In this document: in pieces, positions 27,955 to 36,307 of the stretch | How positions within the stretch are numbered: position 1 is the first letter of the stretch | Layout: each line of letters begins with the position of its first letter | NCBI RefSeq assembly: GCF_003725735.1 | Contig: NZ_RJTM01000068.1 | Coordinates: forward strand, 1 to 64,000 | DNA length: 64,000 bases | Source of the DNA: Sinomicrobium pectinilyticum | Lineage (GTDB): Bacteria > Bacteroidota > Bacteroidia > Flavobacteriales > Flavobacteriaceae | Direction of reading: 5' to 3' | Program-made: the position numbers and the translations under genes | Notes under the pieces: generated by a model | Database searches by the model: none | Told to the model about the DNA's origin: nothing | Seen by the model: only the letters and a program-made list of their open reading frames with translations

Positions 27955-29097
27955 ATGAAAAGAAAAAGATGGACGGTGAGCTTCCTCTGTATTTGCGGCC
28001 TTATCATAGGAGTAACGGCACATAAAAAGGCAGATCACACAAGGAAGAGTGTACTGAAGGATGCCTATGCCGGTAAATTTTATATAGGTACGGCACTTAA
28101 CGAAAGCCAGATTGAAGGAAAAAATGAAAAAGAGGTAGCTCTGGTCAAAGAACAATTCAATGCTATTGTTGCGGAGAATTGCATGAAAAGCGAAAGGATT
28201 CATCCTGAAGAAAATACTTATGATTTTACACTGCCTGATAAATTTGTAGCATTCGGAGAGCAAAACGGAATGCAGATCAACGGGCATACCCTTATCTGGC
28301 ATTCACAGGCACCTGAATGGTTCTTTGAAGATGGCGACGGAAATACGGTGAGCAGGGAAGTACTGATACAACGGATGAAAGAGCATATTCATACTGTGGT
28401 AGGACGTTATAAAGGGCGGGTAAAAACCTGGGATGTGGTAAATGAAGCCGTGCTGGATAACGGGAATTTACGGAAGAGTAAATTCTATGAGATTATAGGA
28501 GAAGATTACCTGAAACTGGCTTTTGAATTTGCCCGTGAAGCCGACCCGGAGGCAAAACTGTATTATAACGATTATTCTACGGCCCTTCCGGAAAAGCGGA
28601 AAGGCATCGTAAGAATGGTCAGAAAACTGCAGGAACAGGGAGTATCCATAGACGGTATCGGTATGCAGGGACATGTAGATATCAACACCCCGGCAATAGA
28701 AGAATTTGAAAAAAGCATCCTGGCATTTTCCGAACTGGGCGTAAAGGTGATGATTACGGAATTTGATATGACTGTTCTACCCTCGCCCTGGGAAAAAACC
28801 GGCGCTGAAGTATCTGCGAAATTTGAGTACAGTAAAGAGATGGACCCTTATAAAGAAGGGTTACCCCATAATATAGTCCGGACTTTTGACAGCCGTTGTG
28901 CAGCGTTCTTCAAGCTTTTTTTGAAACATGAAGATAAAATTTCGCGTGTCACATTTTGGGGAGTAAACGACGGGAATTCATGGCGCAATAACTGGCCGGT
29001 ACCCGGAAGAACAGATTATCCGCTACTGTTTGACCGCAATAATCAGCCTAAATCAGCTATAGACTCCATTCTGGCAGTGGTTTACAACAACAGGTAA
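27955..29097 (+). CDS. GH10 endo-1,4-beta-xylanase
   Basis: This 380-residue enzyme hydrolyses internal beta-1,4-xylosidic bonds. It is a single GH10 TIM barrel with the acid/base Glu164 in TWDVVNEAV and the nucleophile Glu269 in VMITEFDMTV. Substrate-binding motifs KSERIHPEEN and HTLIWHSQAPEWF are intact. The N-terminus (MKRKRWTVSFLCICGLIIGVTA) is a signal peptide or signal anchor without a clear lipobox, so periplasmic or secreted placement is likely. No carbohydrate-binding module is seen. It is the endo-acting enzyme of PUL 1, between the SusCD pair and the second GH43. Confidence 0.95.
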   Translation: MKRKRWTVSFLCICGLIIGVTAHKKADHTRKSVLKDAYAGKFYIGTALNESQIEGKNEKEVALVKEQFNAIVAENCMKSERIHPEENTYDFTLPDKFVAFGEQNGMQINGHTLIWHSQAPEWFFEDGDGNTVSREVLIQRMKEHIHTVVGRYKGRVKTWDVVNEAVLDNGNLRKSKFYEIIGEDYLKLAFEFAREADPEAKLYYNDYSTALPEKRKGIVRMVRKLQEQGVSIDGIGMQGHVDINTPAIEEFEKSILAFSELGVKVMITEFDMTVLPSPWEKTGAEVSAKFEYSKEMDPYKEGLPHNIVRTFDSRCAAFFKLFLKHEDKISRVTFWGVNDGNSWRNNWPVPGRTDYPLLFDRNNQPKSAIDSILAVVYNNR

Positions 29098-29220
29098 TCA
29101 TTATGATAAAATTACTATTTTACACCATGTTTGCCGGAATAGCATTTTTCAACCACAGTAATCCGGAAAAGGAGAGAAGTATTAGAACAAGAAATAAGCA
29201 AAAACCTAAATCTGGTCAAT

Positions 29221-30792
29221 ATGTATTATCGCTATGCAAGTATTATTCTGGGAATTATTATTTTGTATGGTCACAATCTGCGGGCACAAACCCGTTCCGC
29301 ATGTAATCCCGTAATATATGCCGATGTTCCCGACATGTCCATGCTACGGGTGGGGAATGCCTACTACATGAGCAGTACCACCATGCATATGAATCCGGGG
29401 GTGCCCGTTATGAAGTCCGAAGACTTGTCAAACTGGGAGATCGTAAACTATGCCTATGAGATACTGGACCCGGACAACAAAGCTCTTAATCTGGCTGATG
29501 GTAAAAGCACATACGGTAAAGGATCCTGGGCCAGTTGTTTGCGTTATCACAACGAAACTTATTACGTGAGTACCTTTGCAAAGACGACCAATAAAACCTA
29601 TATATACAGAACCAAAGATATAGAAAACGGTCCGTGGAAAGTTTCAGCTTTCGGACCTGCTTACCACGATCATACTCTTTTTTTTGATGATGACGGGAAA
29701 ATCTATATGATATGGGGAGGGGGAGAATTACGGATGGCAGAACTTAAAGAAGATCTCTCCGGAATAAAAGGAGGAACCGAGCGGGTACTTATCGAAAATG
29801 CCAGTGCCCCGGCGGGAGAGGATATAGGACTTCCGGCGGAAGGGTCCCAACTGTTTAAGGTTAATGGTAAATACTATCTTTTTAATATAACATGGCCCCG
29901 GAACGGTATGCGGACCGTTCTTGTACATCGTGCCGATAAGATTACCGGGCCTTATGAAGGCAAAGTGGTTCTTCAGGACAAAGGAGTAGCACAGGGAGGA
30001 CTTATTGATACCCCGGAGGGAAAGTGGTATGCTTACCTGTTTCGCGATTATGGCGCTGTTGGTCGTATTCCCTACCTGGTACCCGTTACGTGGGGGAACG
30101 GATGGCCCATTCTGGGTGTGGAAGGAAAAGTACCCGATACGCTGGATCTTCCGGCGGGTAATGGTCTTATACCGGGTATTGTTGCCTCCGACGATTTTAG
30201 CAGGGAAGAAGGTGAAGTAAAGTTACCACTGGTCTGGCAATGGAACCATAACCCTGATCCCTCGCACTGGTCTCTTGATGAGAGAAAAGGTTTTCTGCGG
30301 ATAACTACCGGAAGAGTGGATCGGTCAGTCCTGTCTGCCAGAAATTCGCTTACACAACGTACCATAGGTCCGGAGTGTTCGGGAACAATAGGGCTGGACG
30401 TATCCGGAATGAAGGAGGGAGATTTTGCAGGGCTGGCACTTTTGCAGGAAAAATACGCTATGGTTGGTGTAAAATATGCCAACGGCCATAAAACAATTAC
30501 TATGGTAAATGCAGAGTCCGGGGAACCGGTGGAGGTAAAAAGCATTCCGTTAGGGCAGGAGGTAATTCACCTGAAGGCAGAGTGCGATTTCAGGGACCGG
30601 AAAGATGTGGCCAGGTTCTTCTACAGCCAGGACGGAAAACAGTGGTACCCGATAGGGAATGAACTGCATATGAAATATACCCTCTCCCATTTTATGGGAT
30701 ACCGTTTTGCTTTATTTAACTATGCCACCCGTAATCCCGGTGGTTATGCAGATTTTGATTATTTCGATATTACCGATAACATACACAGATAA
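29221..30792 (+). CDS. GH43 glycoside hydrolase (subfamily 12-like beta-xylosidase / arabinofuranosidase)
   Basis: This 523-residue protein has a signal peptide (about 1-22, ending NLRAQ) and a five-bladed GH43 propeller: base Asp38 (YADVPDMS), Asp150 (YHDHTLFFDDDG) and acid Glu207 (PAEGSQLFKVNGKYYL). The segment YYMSSTTMHMNPGVPVMKSEDL is characteristic of subfamily 12-like enzymes (recalled, not searched). A C-terminal concanavalin-like sandwich ends in GGYADFDYFDIT, the normal terminus of the domain. It probably trims xylo-oligosaccharides or arabinose side chains in the periplasm. The ATG at 29221 lies 123 bases after the GH10 stop. Confidence 0.92.
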   Translation: MYYRYASIILGIIILYGHNLRAQTRSACNPVIYADVPDMSMLRVGNAYYMSSTTMHMNPGVPVMKSEDLSNWEIVNYAYEILDPDNKALNLADGKSTYGKGSWASCLRYHNETYYVSTFAKTTNKTYIYRTKDIENGPWKVSAFGPAYHDHTLFFDDDGKIYMIWGGGELRMAELKEDLSGIKGGTERVLIENASAPAGEDIGLPAEGSQLFKVNGKYYLFNITWPRNGMRTVLVHRADKITGPYEGKVVLQDKGVAQGGLIDTPEGKWYAYLFRDYGAVGRIPYLVPVTWGNGWPILGVEGKVPDTLDLPAGNGLIPGIVASDDFSREEGEVKLPLVWQWNHNPDPSHWSLDERKGFLRITTGRVDRSVLSARNSLTQRTIGPECSGTIGLDVSGMKEGDFAGLALLQEKYAMVGVKYANGHKTITMVNAESGEPVEVKSIPLGQEVIHLKAECDFRDRKDVARFFYSQDGKQWYPIGNELHMKYTLSHFMGYRFALFNYATRNPGGYADFDYFDITDNIHR

Positions 30793-30800
30793 CTTCCGGT

Positions 30801-30823
30801 TCCGTCCTTGTTAAAAGAACGGA
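30801..30823. terminator. Weak stem-loop between convergent GH43 and GH67 genes
   Basis: TCCGTxCTT pairs with AAGxACGGA around a short loop, with one mismatch. It sits in the 109-base convergent gap. There is no clear T tract, so terminator function is uncertain. Confidence 0.3.
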
Positions 30824-30901
30824 GATATTGAACATGACAGCAACTTTCCCGGCCGGGGTATTTTTCATTCCTCCTGGAATAGCTTGATTTTTAAGCCGTT
30901 T

Positions 30902-33067
30902 TCAATGCCATTTCGGACTAATACCCGGCGCATAAGGGAATTTGAGGGACTGATAATATTCCAGGGAATGGGAAGGGGTTTCCATTTCTTTCGGGAAAGC
31001 CTTCTTTGAATGTGTTTGGAAATACAGCATACAGGCATTGCGCCACCAGACGGCTTCTTCAAGCTGGATATCCAGCAACATACTTATCTCACCGAATTGC
31101 TGTTTGTTAACATACGGTTCCATTTTTTTCCAGGTGTTTTTTGCCTTTCGCACCTGATTTACACCTTCCTGGTATTTTATTCCCAGACCGTCCCATAACG
31201 TTCTTCCGTTATGCAGTTTATAATCCCACGGAAGATGATGAAACCAGAGCAGGAATTCTTCCGGACAGGTCTCAACATCATTAAATATGCGGGCAACTTC
31301 CTTAGTGTATTGTGAAGTGGCATTACTTCCCGTAGGTGTCCGGTCAAAACCGATACCGTTTTCATCCGCTTTGTGATAATATACGGGGTTCCATTCCGGT
31401 CGGGAGAGATTATTTACCCAGGGGCCGGGGCCATAATGGTGCCCAGTATCCATAATGTGATGTAATCCCAAAGGAGTCATATAGTTCACTACGGCCCGAT
31501 GCGATTGCAAAAGCATTTTCTTTACGGGTGTCACAAAATTTTCATCGTTGGAAAAAGTGAGCCGTAGCCATTCATCCGCAATCTTTTCTGCCGGGATGTA
31601 AGGGTCCCAGGCAAGGCGGCCAAAGCCGTACCAGTTGGCCTGTCCGAAAGGGTGCCCGGTCCAGTTGATATCACTGCCAATGTTAGCTACCCCGGCAATA
31701 CCACTGATCTTCTTATTGTCGAGGGTGCCGTCTATGACTTTGGCTACATACGATCCTTTACCGTGACTGTAGGTATCTGCCTGTAATACCTCTTCGTACA
31801 GTTTGGGTAAAAAGACCATGTGCGTACTGAAACCGAGGTATTCCTGGGTGATCTGGAATTCCATCATCAGAGGGGTTCGGGGCATGGCCGCGAACATGGG
31901 ATGAAAAGGTTCCCGGGGCTGAAAATCAATAGCACCGTTCTTAACCTGTATTAGTACATTGTCCCTGAATTTTCCGTCCAGGGAAACAAATTCGCTGTAA
32001 GCCTGTTTTGCCCGGTCAGTAGTATCGTGTTCCGAATAGACAAAAGCACGCCACATGACAATTCCGTTATGGGGAGCCAGGGCATCAGCCATCATATTGG
32101 CCCCATCCACATGGGACCTACCGTAATTTTGCGGTCCCGGCTGGCCTTCGGAATTGGCCTTTACCAGGAATCCGCCGAAATCCGGGATTTCCTTGTAAAT
32201 TTCACTGATTTTCTCTTTCCACCATTGCCGTACTTCCGGGTTAAGCGGATCGGCAGTTTCAAGTCCCCCGATCTCTATTGGTGCGGAAAACCTTGCGGTG
32301 AGATAAACCTTTATCCCGTAAGGACGGAATACATCGGCCAGGGCAGCCACTTTCTCTATATATGCAGGGGTAAGCACCAGTGCACTGGCATTGACATTGG
32401 TAAGTACGGTGCCGTTAATACCGACGGAAGCATTGGCGCGGGCGTAATCTTTATAACGGGGGTCTATATAACCCGGCAGGCGATGCCATTTCCATATGGA
32501 AGCACCGGCATAACCACGTTCTACGGTCCTGTCGAGGTTGTCCCAGTGATTCAGAACGCGGATGTCTGTTTTCGGTACCTCCAGTATCCGGATGTTTCCC
32601 AGGGATAGTTGTTGCTGCAAATGTCTGAGAAAGTGAAAGGTCCCGTAGAGAATACCAATATCGTTGTGCGCGGTAATTACAATATTTTTTCCCGAAGAAC
32701 GGATCAGGTAACCGTCTTTGGTAATTGCCGGAATATCCTTTTCTAGTTTCCGCCGGATCTCCCGGGAGAGATTTTCCGTTTTACGGACAATCAGCGAATA
32801 TTCTTTGGGCTGGCCGGGGACAAAAGGAGGGGACATCCCCAGCAGACCCTTTAGGGCCAGGGTCAGTTCCTCTTTGACGATATTCAGCGTTTCCTCGCCG
32901 CTTTCCATATAAATGCCCTGAATATGCCTGGTATATTCCGACAGTACTTCCGGGTTTTCGATTTTCCGATAGTTAAGCCAAAGGTTATAACCACTATCGG
33001 TCTGAGATAAGACGGAAAAAAAGGACAGGAAAAAAACGGATAACTGAGTTTTCTTTAAAAGTGACAT
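30902..33067 (-). CDS. GH67 alpha-glucuronidase
   Basis: This 721-residue enzyme removes 4-O-methyl-glucuronic acid from the non-reducing end of xylo-oligosaccharides. The ATG at 33067 gives a signal peptide (MSLLKKTQLSVFFLSFFSV). An in-frame TTG 18 bases upstream is less likely. It has the N-terminal domain, the TIM barrel and the helical C-terminal domain of GH67. The proposed acid is Glu308 (KANSEGQPGP), with Asp381 (NGAIDFQPREP) and Glu409 (EFQITQEY) as the base pair; the 73- and 28-residue spacings equal those of characterised GH67 enzymes. It lies on the opposite strand at the end of PUL 1 and makes a glucuronoxylan target likely. Confidence 0.95.
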   Translation of the reverse strand: MSLLKKTQLSVFFLSFFSVLSQTDSGYNLWLNYRKIENPEVLSEYTRHIQGIYMESGEETLNIVKEELTLALKGLLGMSPPFVPGQPKEYSLIVRKTENLSREIRRKLEKDIPAITKDGYLIRSSGKNIVITAHNDIGILYGTFHFLRHLQQQLSLGNIRILEVPKTDIRVLNHWDNLDRTVERGYAGASIWKWHRLPGYIDPRYKDYARANASVGINGTVLTNVNASALVLTPAYIEKVAALADVFRPYGIKVYLTARFSAPIEIGGLETADPLNPEVRQWWKEKISEIYKEIPDFGGFLVKANSEGQPGPQNYGRSHVDGANMMADALAPHNGIVMWRAFVYSEHDTTDRAKQAYSEFVSLDGKFRDNVLIQVKNGAIDFQPREPFHPMFAAMPRTPLMMEFQITQEYLGFSTHMVFLPKLYEEVLQADTYSHGKGSYVAKVIDGTLDNKKISGIAGVANIGSDINWTGHPFGQANWYGFGRLAWDPYIPAEKIADEWLRLTFSNDENFVTPVKKMLLQSHRAVVNYMTPLGLHHIMDTGHHYGPGPWVNNLSRPEWNPVYYHKADENGIGFDRTPTGSNATSQYTKEVARIFNDVETCPEEFLLWFHHLPWDYKLHNGRTLWDGLGIKYQEGVNQVRKAKNTWKKMEPYVNKQQFGEISMLLDIQLEEAVWWRNACMLYFQTHSKKAFPKEMETPSHSLEYYQSLKFPYAPGISPKWH

Positions 33068-33640
33068 TTGATGCTGTTTAAGCAACCAACACGAGGTTAC
33101 AGGTTATAGGTTGATTTTATTTCCCGGTGTAAATTAAATAAAAAACCAATGTTTTGAAAGTTCTGGAGCAACCGATTGCGTTAATTGTTGATAAATTATT
33201 GTCTTTATGACTATAATATTGTATTCAATGATGTTTATCTATTCAAAAAACAGGAGGATAATGAGGACGTGCCAGGATAATTTTTATTCCATGGAAGGTT
33301 GTATAAAACATCTTTTTAAATAATTTTTTGGATTTTCCGATGGGGTATCTCACGAGTTTGAAACGGGATTATTGACTCCCTTTTGTGTAGGATTCAAATA
33401 AAAGGTATTCCGGAAAATCAAAAAAGAAGATAGGTAAAATAATAGTATAATAAAGGAGATTATTAGCCAAGCAGACTTGAGGAACAAGAATAGGATAATA
33501 CAGGAGCAACAGGAAAGATATAACGGTGAAATCAGGACGAATGAAAAAGAATTGCTAAATTGGTAATCCGAATTAAGGACAAATCCCGGAAGGTCCGGGA
33601 TACCCGTATTCCGGAATGTTATTGCTAAGTCCTCTGACAG
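33068..33640. other. Divergent intergenic region between GH67 and cardiolipin synthase
   Basis: This 573-base AT-rich region lacks a convincing gene. It contains the nested inverted repeat at 33331-33419 (GATTTTCCG / CGGAAAATC, with TTTGAA / TTCAAA inside). It must hold the promoters of the divergent GH67 and cardiolipin synthase genes. No copy of the PUL 1 repeat was recognised. Confidence 0.5.
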
Positions 33641-35059
33641 ATGACCACCATCCTTTTTATCTTTTACATTCTTATAACGCTGGCCTCCCTGGTAACTCTT
33701 ATCCTGTATGGTACCAGGCCATCGAAGTCCTTCAGCTGGTTGCTTGTTATTATCATGCTTCCTTACATCGGTGTTTTACTGTATGTACTTTTTGGCATTA
33801 ATCGCAGAAAGATAAAATTCTTTAAGCTCAAGAAAATAGACGAAATGAGAGCCTATAATTTGTTCCATGCCAACGGGAGTGATTCTTCCGTACAATTTCC
33901 TTCCGGGAAAATCCGAAAAATATCGGAAGTGATAAAAGGGAGCGCAGGTTCTTTTGCAGTAAACGGAAATGCCGTGGCCATTCTGGATAACGGGGTTAAG
34001 ACATTTGAAGCTATTTTCAGTGCATTGGAAAAAGCAGAAAAGTTTATTCACATACAGTTTTATATTTTCGAAGACGGAGAATTACTGGAAAAGGTTTTCT
34101 GGCTATTCGAAAGAAAGATAAAAGAAGGAGTGGAGGTGCGGGTCATTTACGATGCCGTAGGTAGTTTTTCCCTGAGTAGAAAACATATTAAGCGTTTCCG
34201 CAAAATAGGAGTGAAAATATATTCCACTATGCCCTTGCGGTTTGGGAGCATACTTTTTACCATTAACTACAGGAATCACAGGAAAATTATAGTCATTGAC
34301 GGGAAGACCGGGTTTACCGGCGGTGTTAACATTTCGGACAAATATATCAAACCGGCCGGGTATTTGGGAATATGGGACGATATGCATGTTCGTATCCAGG
34401 GACCTGCGGTAGAAAACCTGCATCGTGTTTTTGTAAAGGATTATTATTTTGCAAGTAGCGGAGAAGATCTCTGGCAACCTGAGTATTTTCCGAAAAACGG
34501 GGAAGAGGGAAAAGTTCCGGTACAGATAGTGGCAGGAGGCCCTGATTCCGATTTTTCTTCCGTAATGCACCAATATGCTACAATGATAAACCAGGCGGAA
34601 AGATCTGTCTGCATCGCAAACCCGTATTTTATTCCCAATACTACCATACTGGAAAACCTGAAGATGGCTGCATTGGGAGGAATAGAGGTAAAACTGCTTG
34701 TGCCTAAAAAATCAGATACTTCCCTGGTAAAATACAGTATGCATTCTTATTTCGAAGAATTACTTCATGCCGGAGTGAAGATCTATGAACATCCTGTTAA
34801 GTTTTTACACAGTAAAATAATCATTGTAGACAACGAAATAGCTTCTGTAGGTTCGGGTAATTTTGACAATCGTAGTTACGACCAGAATTTTGAGGTCAAT
34901 GCCCTCATTTTCGATAAAGAAATTGCCGTGGATCTCAGAGAAGATTTTGAAAGGGATTGCTCCGAAGCAAAAAAACTGGAACTTGAAGAATTCCGGAAAA
35001 GGCCTTTACTGAATAAGATACTGGAAGGTATTGCCAGGATATTCAGTCCGCTTTTATAG
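33641..35059 (+). CDS. cls: Cardiolipin synthase
   Basis: This 472-residue membrane phospholipase D-family enzyme joins two phosphatidylglycerol molecules (or a related donor) to form cardiolipin. Two N-terminal membrane helices (about 2-23 and 31-51, the second LLVIIMLPYIGVLLYVLFG) are followed by two PLD domains. The HKD motifs are complete: His213-Lys215-Asp220 (RNHRKIIVIDG) and His390-Lys392-Asp397 (FLHSKIIIVDN), with GSGNFDNRS after the second. The gene is a housekeeping type between the two PULs. No link with polysaccharide use is evident. Confidence 0.95.
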   Translation: MTTILFIFYILITLASLVTLILYGTRPSKSFSWLLVIIMLPYIGVLLYVLFGINRRKIKFFKLKKIDEMRAYNLFHANGSDSSVQFPSGKIRKISEVIKGSAGSFAVNGNAVAILDNGVKTFEAIFSALEKAEKFIHIQFYIFEDGELLEKVFWLFERKIKEGVEVRVIYDAVGSFSLSRKHIKRFRKIGVKIYSTMPLRFGSILFTINYRNHRKIIVIDGKTGFTGGVNISDKYIKPAGYLGIWDDMHVRIQGPAVENLHRVFVKDYYFASSGEDLWQPEYFPKNGEEGKVPVQIVAGGPDSDFSSVMHQYATMINQAERSVCIANPYFIPNTTILENLKMAALGGIEVKLLVPKKSDTSLVKYSMHSYFEELLHAGVKIYEHPVKFLHSKIIIVDNEIASVGSGNFDNRSYDQNFEVNALIFDKEIAVDLREDFERDCSEAKKLELEEFRKRPLLNKILEGIARIFSPLL

Positions 35060-35341
35060 CCGAAACTTCAGCACATATTTTTCAGCTTAATTATTGAAAT
35101 GAAGTATGATATTTATAAAAAATCCGGGGAAAATTTTAAAAAAATCAGCTACTGAAAAAAGCTTCCCGAATAGCGTACTTAATCGTTTTCGTGCTTCCGG
35201 AAGCGGTGTCAATTCTGTAAAGAAATAAGAGATACACTTGTTTTTAGTCTGTATAAAGCTCCAAAAAATTGTATATTGGTATGCTTGAGTCCGCAAATGC
35301 GGGTTCGAATAAGAATTTTTCAACTTCAATATAATTGTCCA

Positions 35342-36214
35342 ATGAAAAGACGAGATTTCGTGAAAAACACCGGGCTCCTTACCTTCGGGGCCTTTGCGAT
35401 GGGGCATACCGACATGGTAGCTAATGTTTTTAAAAATAAAACCATAGACCCGTTCGGGGTACAGTTATACAGTGTAAGGGATGTATTGCCCGAAGATCCG
35501 AAAGGAGTGATGACCAAACTGGCCGGTATGGGATACAAGCAATTTGAGAGTTACGCCGGTTCCGAAGGTTTCCTGTGGGGATTGTCACCTAAGGAAATGA
35601 AGGCTTTCCTGGCTGATATCGGTGTGGATATGGTGAGTACACATTTTAACTATATGGGAGTAGCGGATAAGCCGGACGAATTGAAGAAAAATATTGAAAT
35701 GGCAGAAGGTGCCGGTCTCAAATATCTGTTATCCCCGTACATCGGTGCACAGAAAAGCTGGGACGACTGGAAAAGAATTGCCGAAAATCTGAATAAAACA
35801 GGAGAAGAGGTGAGCAAAGCAGGATTGAAATTCGGTTACCACAACCACGACTATTCTTTTAAACCCCTGGAAGGAAAGCTGCCCCAGGAATACCTTCTGG
35901 AAAATACCGATCCCGATCATGTGATGTTCGAACTGGACCTTTGCTGGATAGACGTAGCAGGAGTAGACACCGCAACACACCTGAAGAAATACGGGGACCG
36001 GTACGAGCTGTGCCATATCAAGGATTATAATATGAAGGGCGGAAAACCCGCTCAGTGCGATTTGGGTAAAGGAAGTGTGAATATCCGGAAGACCATGAAA
36101 AGCGCACTGGAAAGCAATATCAAATATTTCTTAGTAGAGCAGGAGCAATACCCGGTATCTTCGTTGGAAAGCCTGGAGAAAGACGCGGTATATATGAAGG
36201 CTTTGAAAGTATAA
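35342..36214 (+). CDS. Sugar phosphate isomerase/epimerase-like protein with Tat signal
   Basis: The ATG at 35342 gives a 290-residue protein that begins with a twin-arginine signal (MKRRDFVKNTGLLTFGAFA), so export by the Tat system is likely. Upstream in-frame starts would bury this signal. The rest is a xylose isomerase-like TIM barrel (AP endonuclease 2 family): GVQLYSVRDVLPED near the start, metal-ligand candidates in YHNHDYSF, MFELDLCW and ELCHIKDYN, and a final EQEQYP. The family isomerises or epimerises sugars or their derivatives. The substrate is unknown. Its place between two PULs suggests a sugar-processing role (inference). Confidence 0.85.
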   Translation: MKRRDFVKNTGLLTFGAFAMGHTDMVANVFKNKTIDPFGVQLYSVRDVLPEDPKGVMTKLAGMGYKQFESYAGSEGFLWGLSPKEMKAFLADIGVDMVSTHFNYMGVADKPDELKKNIEMAEGAGLKYLLSPYIGAQKSWDDWKRIAENLNKTGEEVSKAGLKFGYHNHDYSFKPLEGKLPQEYLLENTDPDHVMFELDLCWIDVAGVDTATHLKKYGDRYELCHIKDYNMKGGKPAQCDLGKGSVNIRKTMKSALESNIKYFLVEQEQYPVSSLESLEKDAVYMKALKV

Positions 36215-36246
36215 CCGCAATAAACCGGAAACATAAGATAAGATAT

Positions 36247-36273
36247 AAAGGCTTCCCGTACAGGAGGCCTTTG
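36247..36273 (+). terminator. Terminator between convergent isomerase-like and HTCS genes
   Basis: AAAGGC (36247-36252) pairs with GCCTTT (36267-36272), with extra pairing inside (TTCC / AGGA). A second small stem, CCCGT / ACGGG, follows at about 36283-36300. The pair lies in the 93-base convergent gap and could serve both directions. Confidence 0.6.
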
Positions 36274-36307
36274 TAAATAATTCCCGTAAAGTTAAACGGG
36301 AGGGCAA

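Noticed and set aside
29103-29306. 67-codon open frame just after the GH10 stop
   Set aside because: It overlaps the GH43 signal-peptide coding region by 86 bases in another frame and its tail has no structure typical of a protein.
35286-35312. tRNA T-loop-like string (GGGTTCGAAT) after a CCGCAAATGCGG hairpin
   Set aside because: No closing T stem, acceptor stem or anticodon arm can be built around it, so it is not a tRNA or a clear attachment site.
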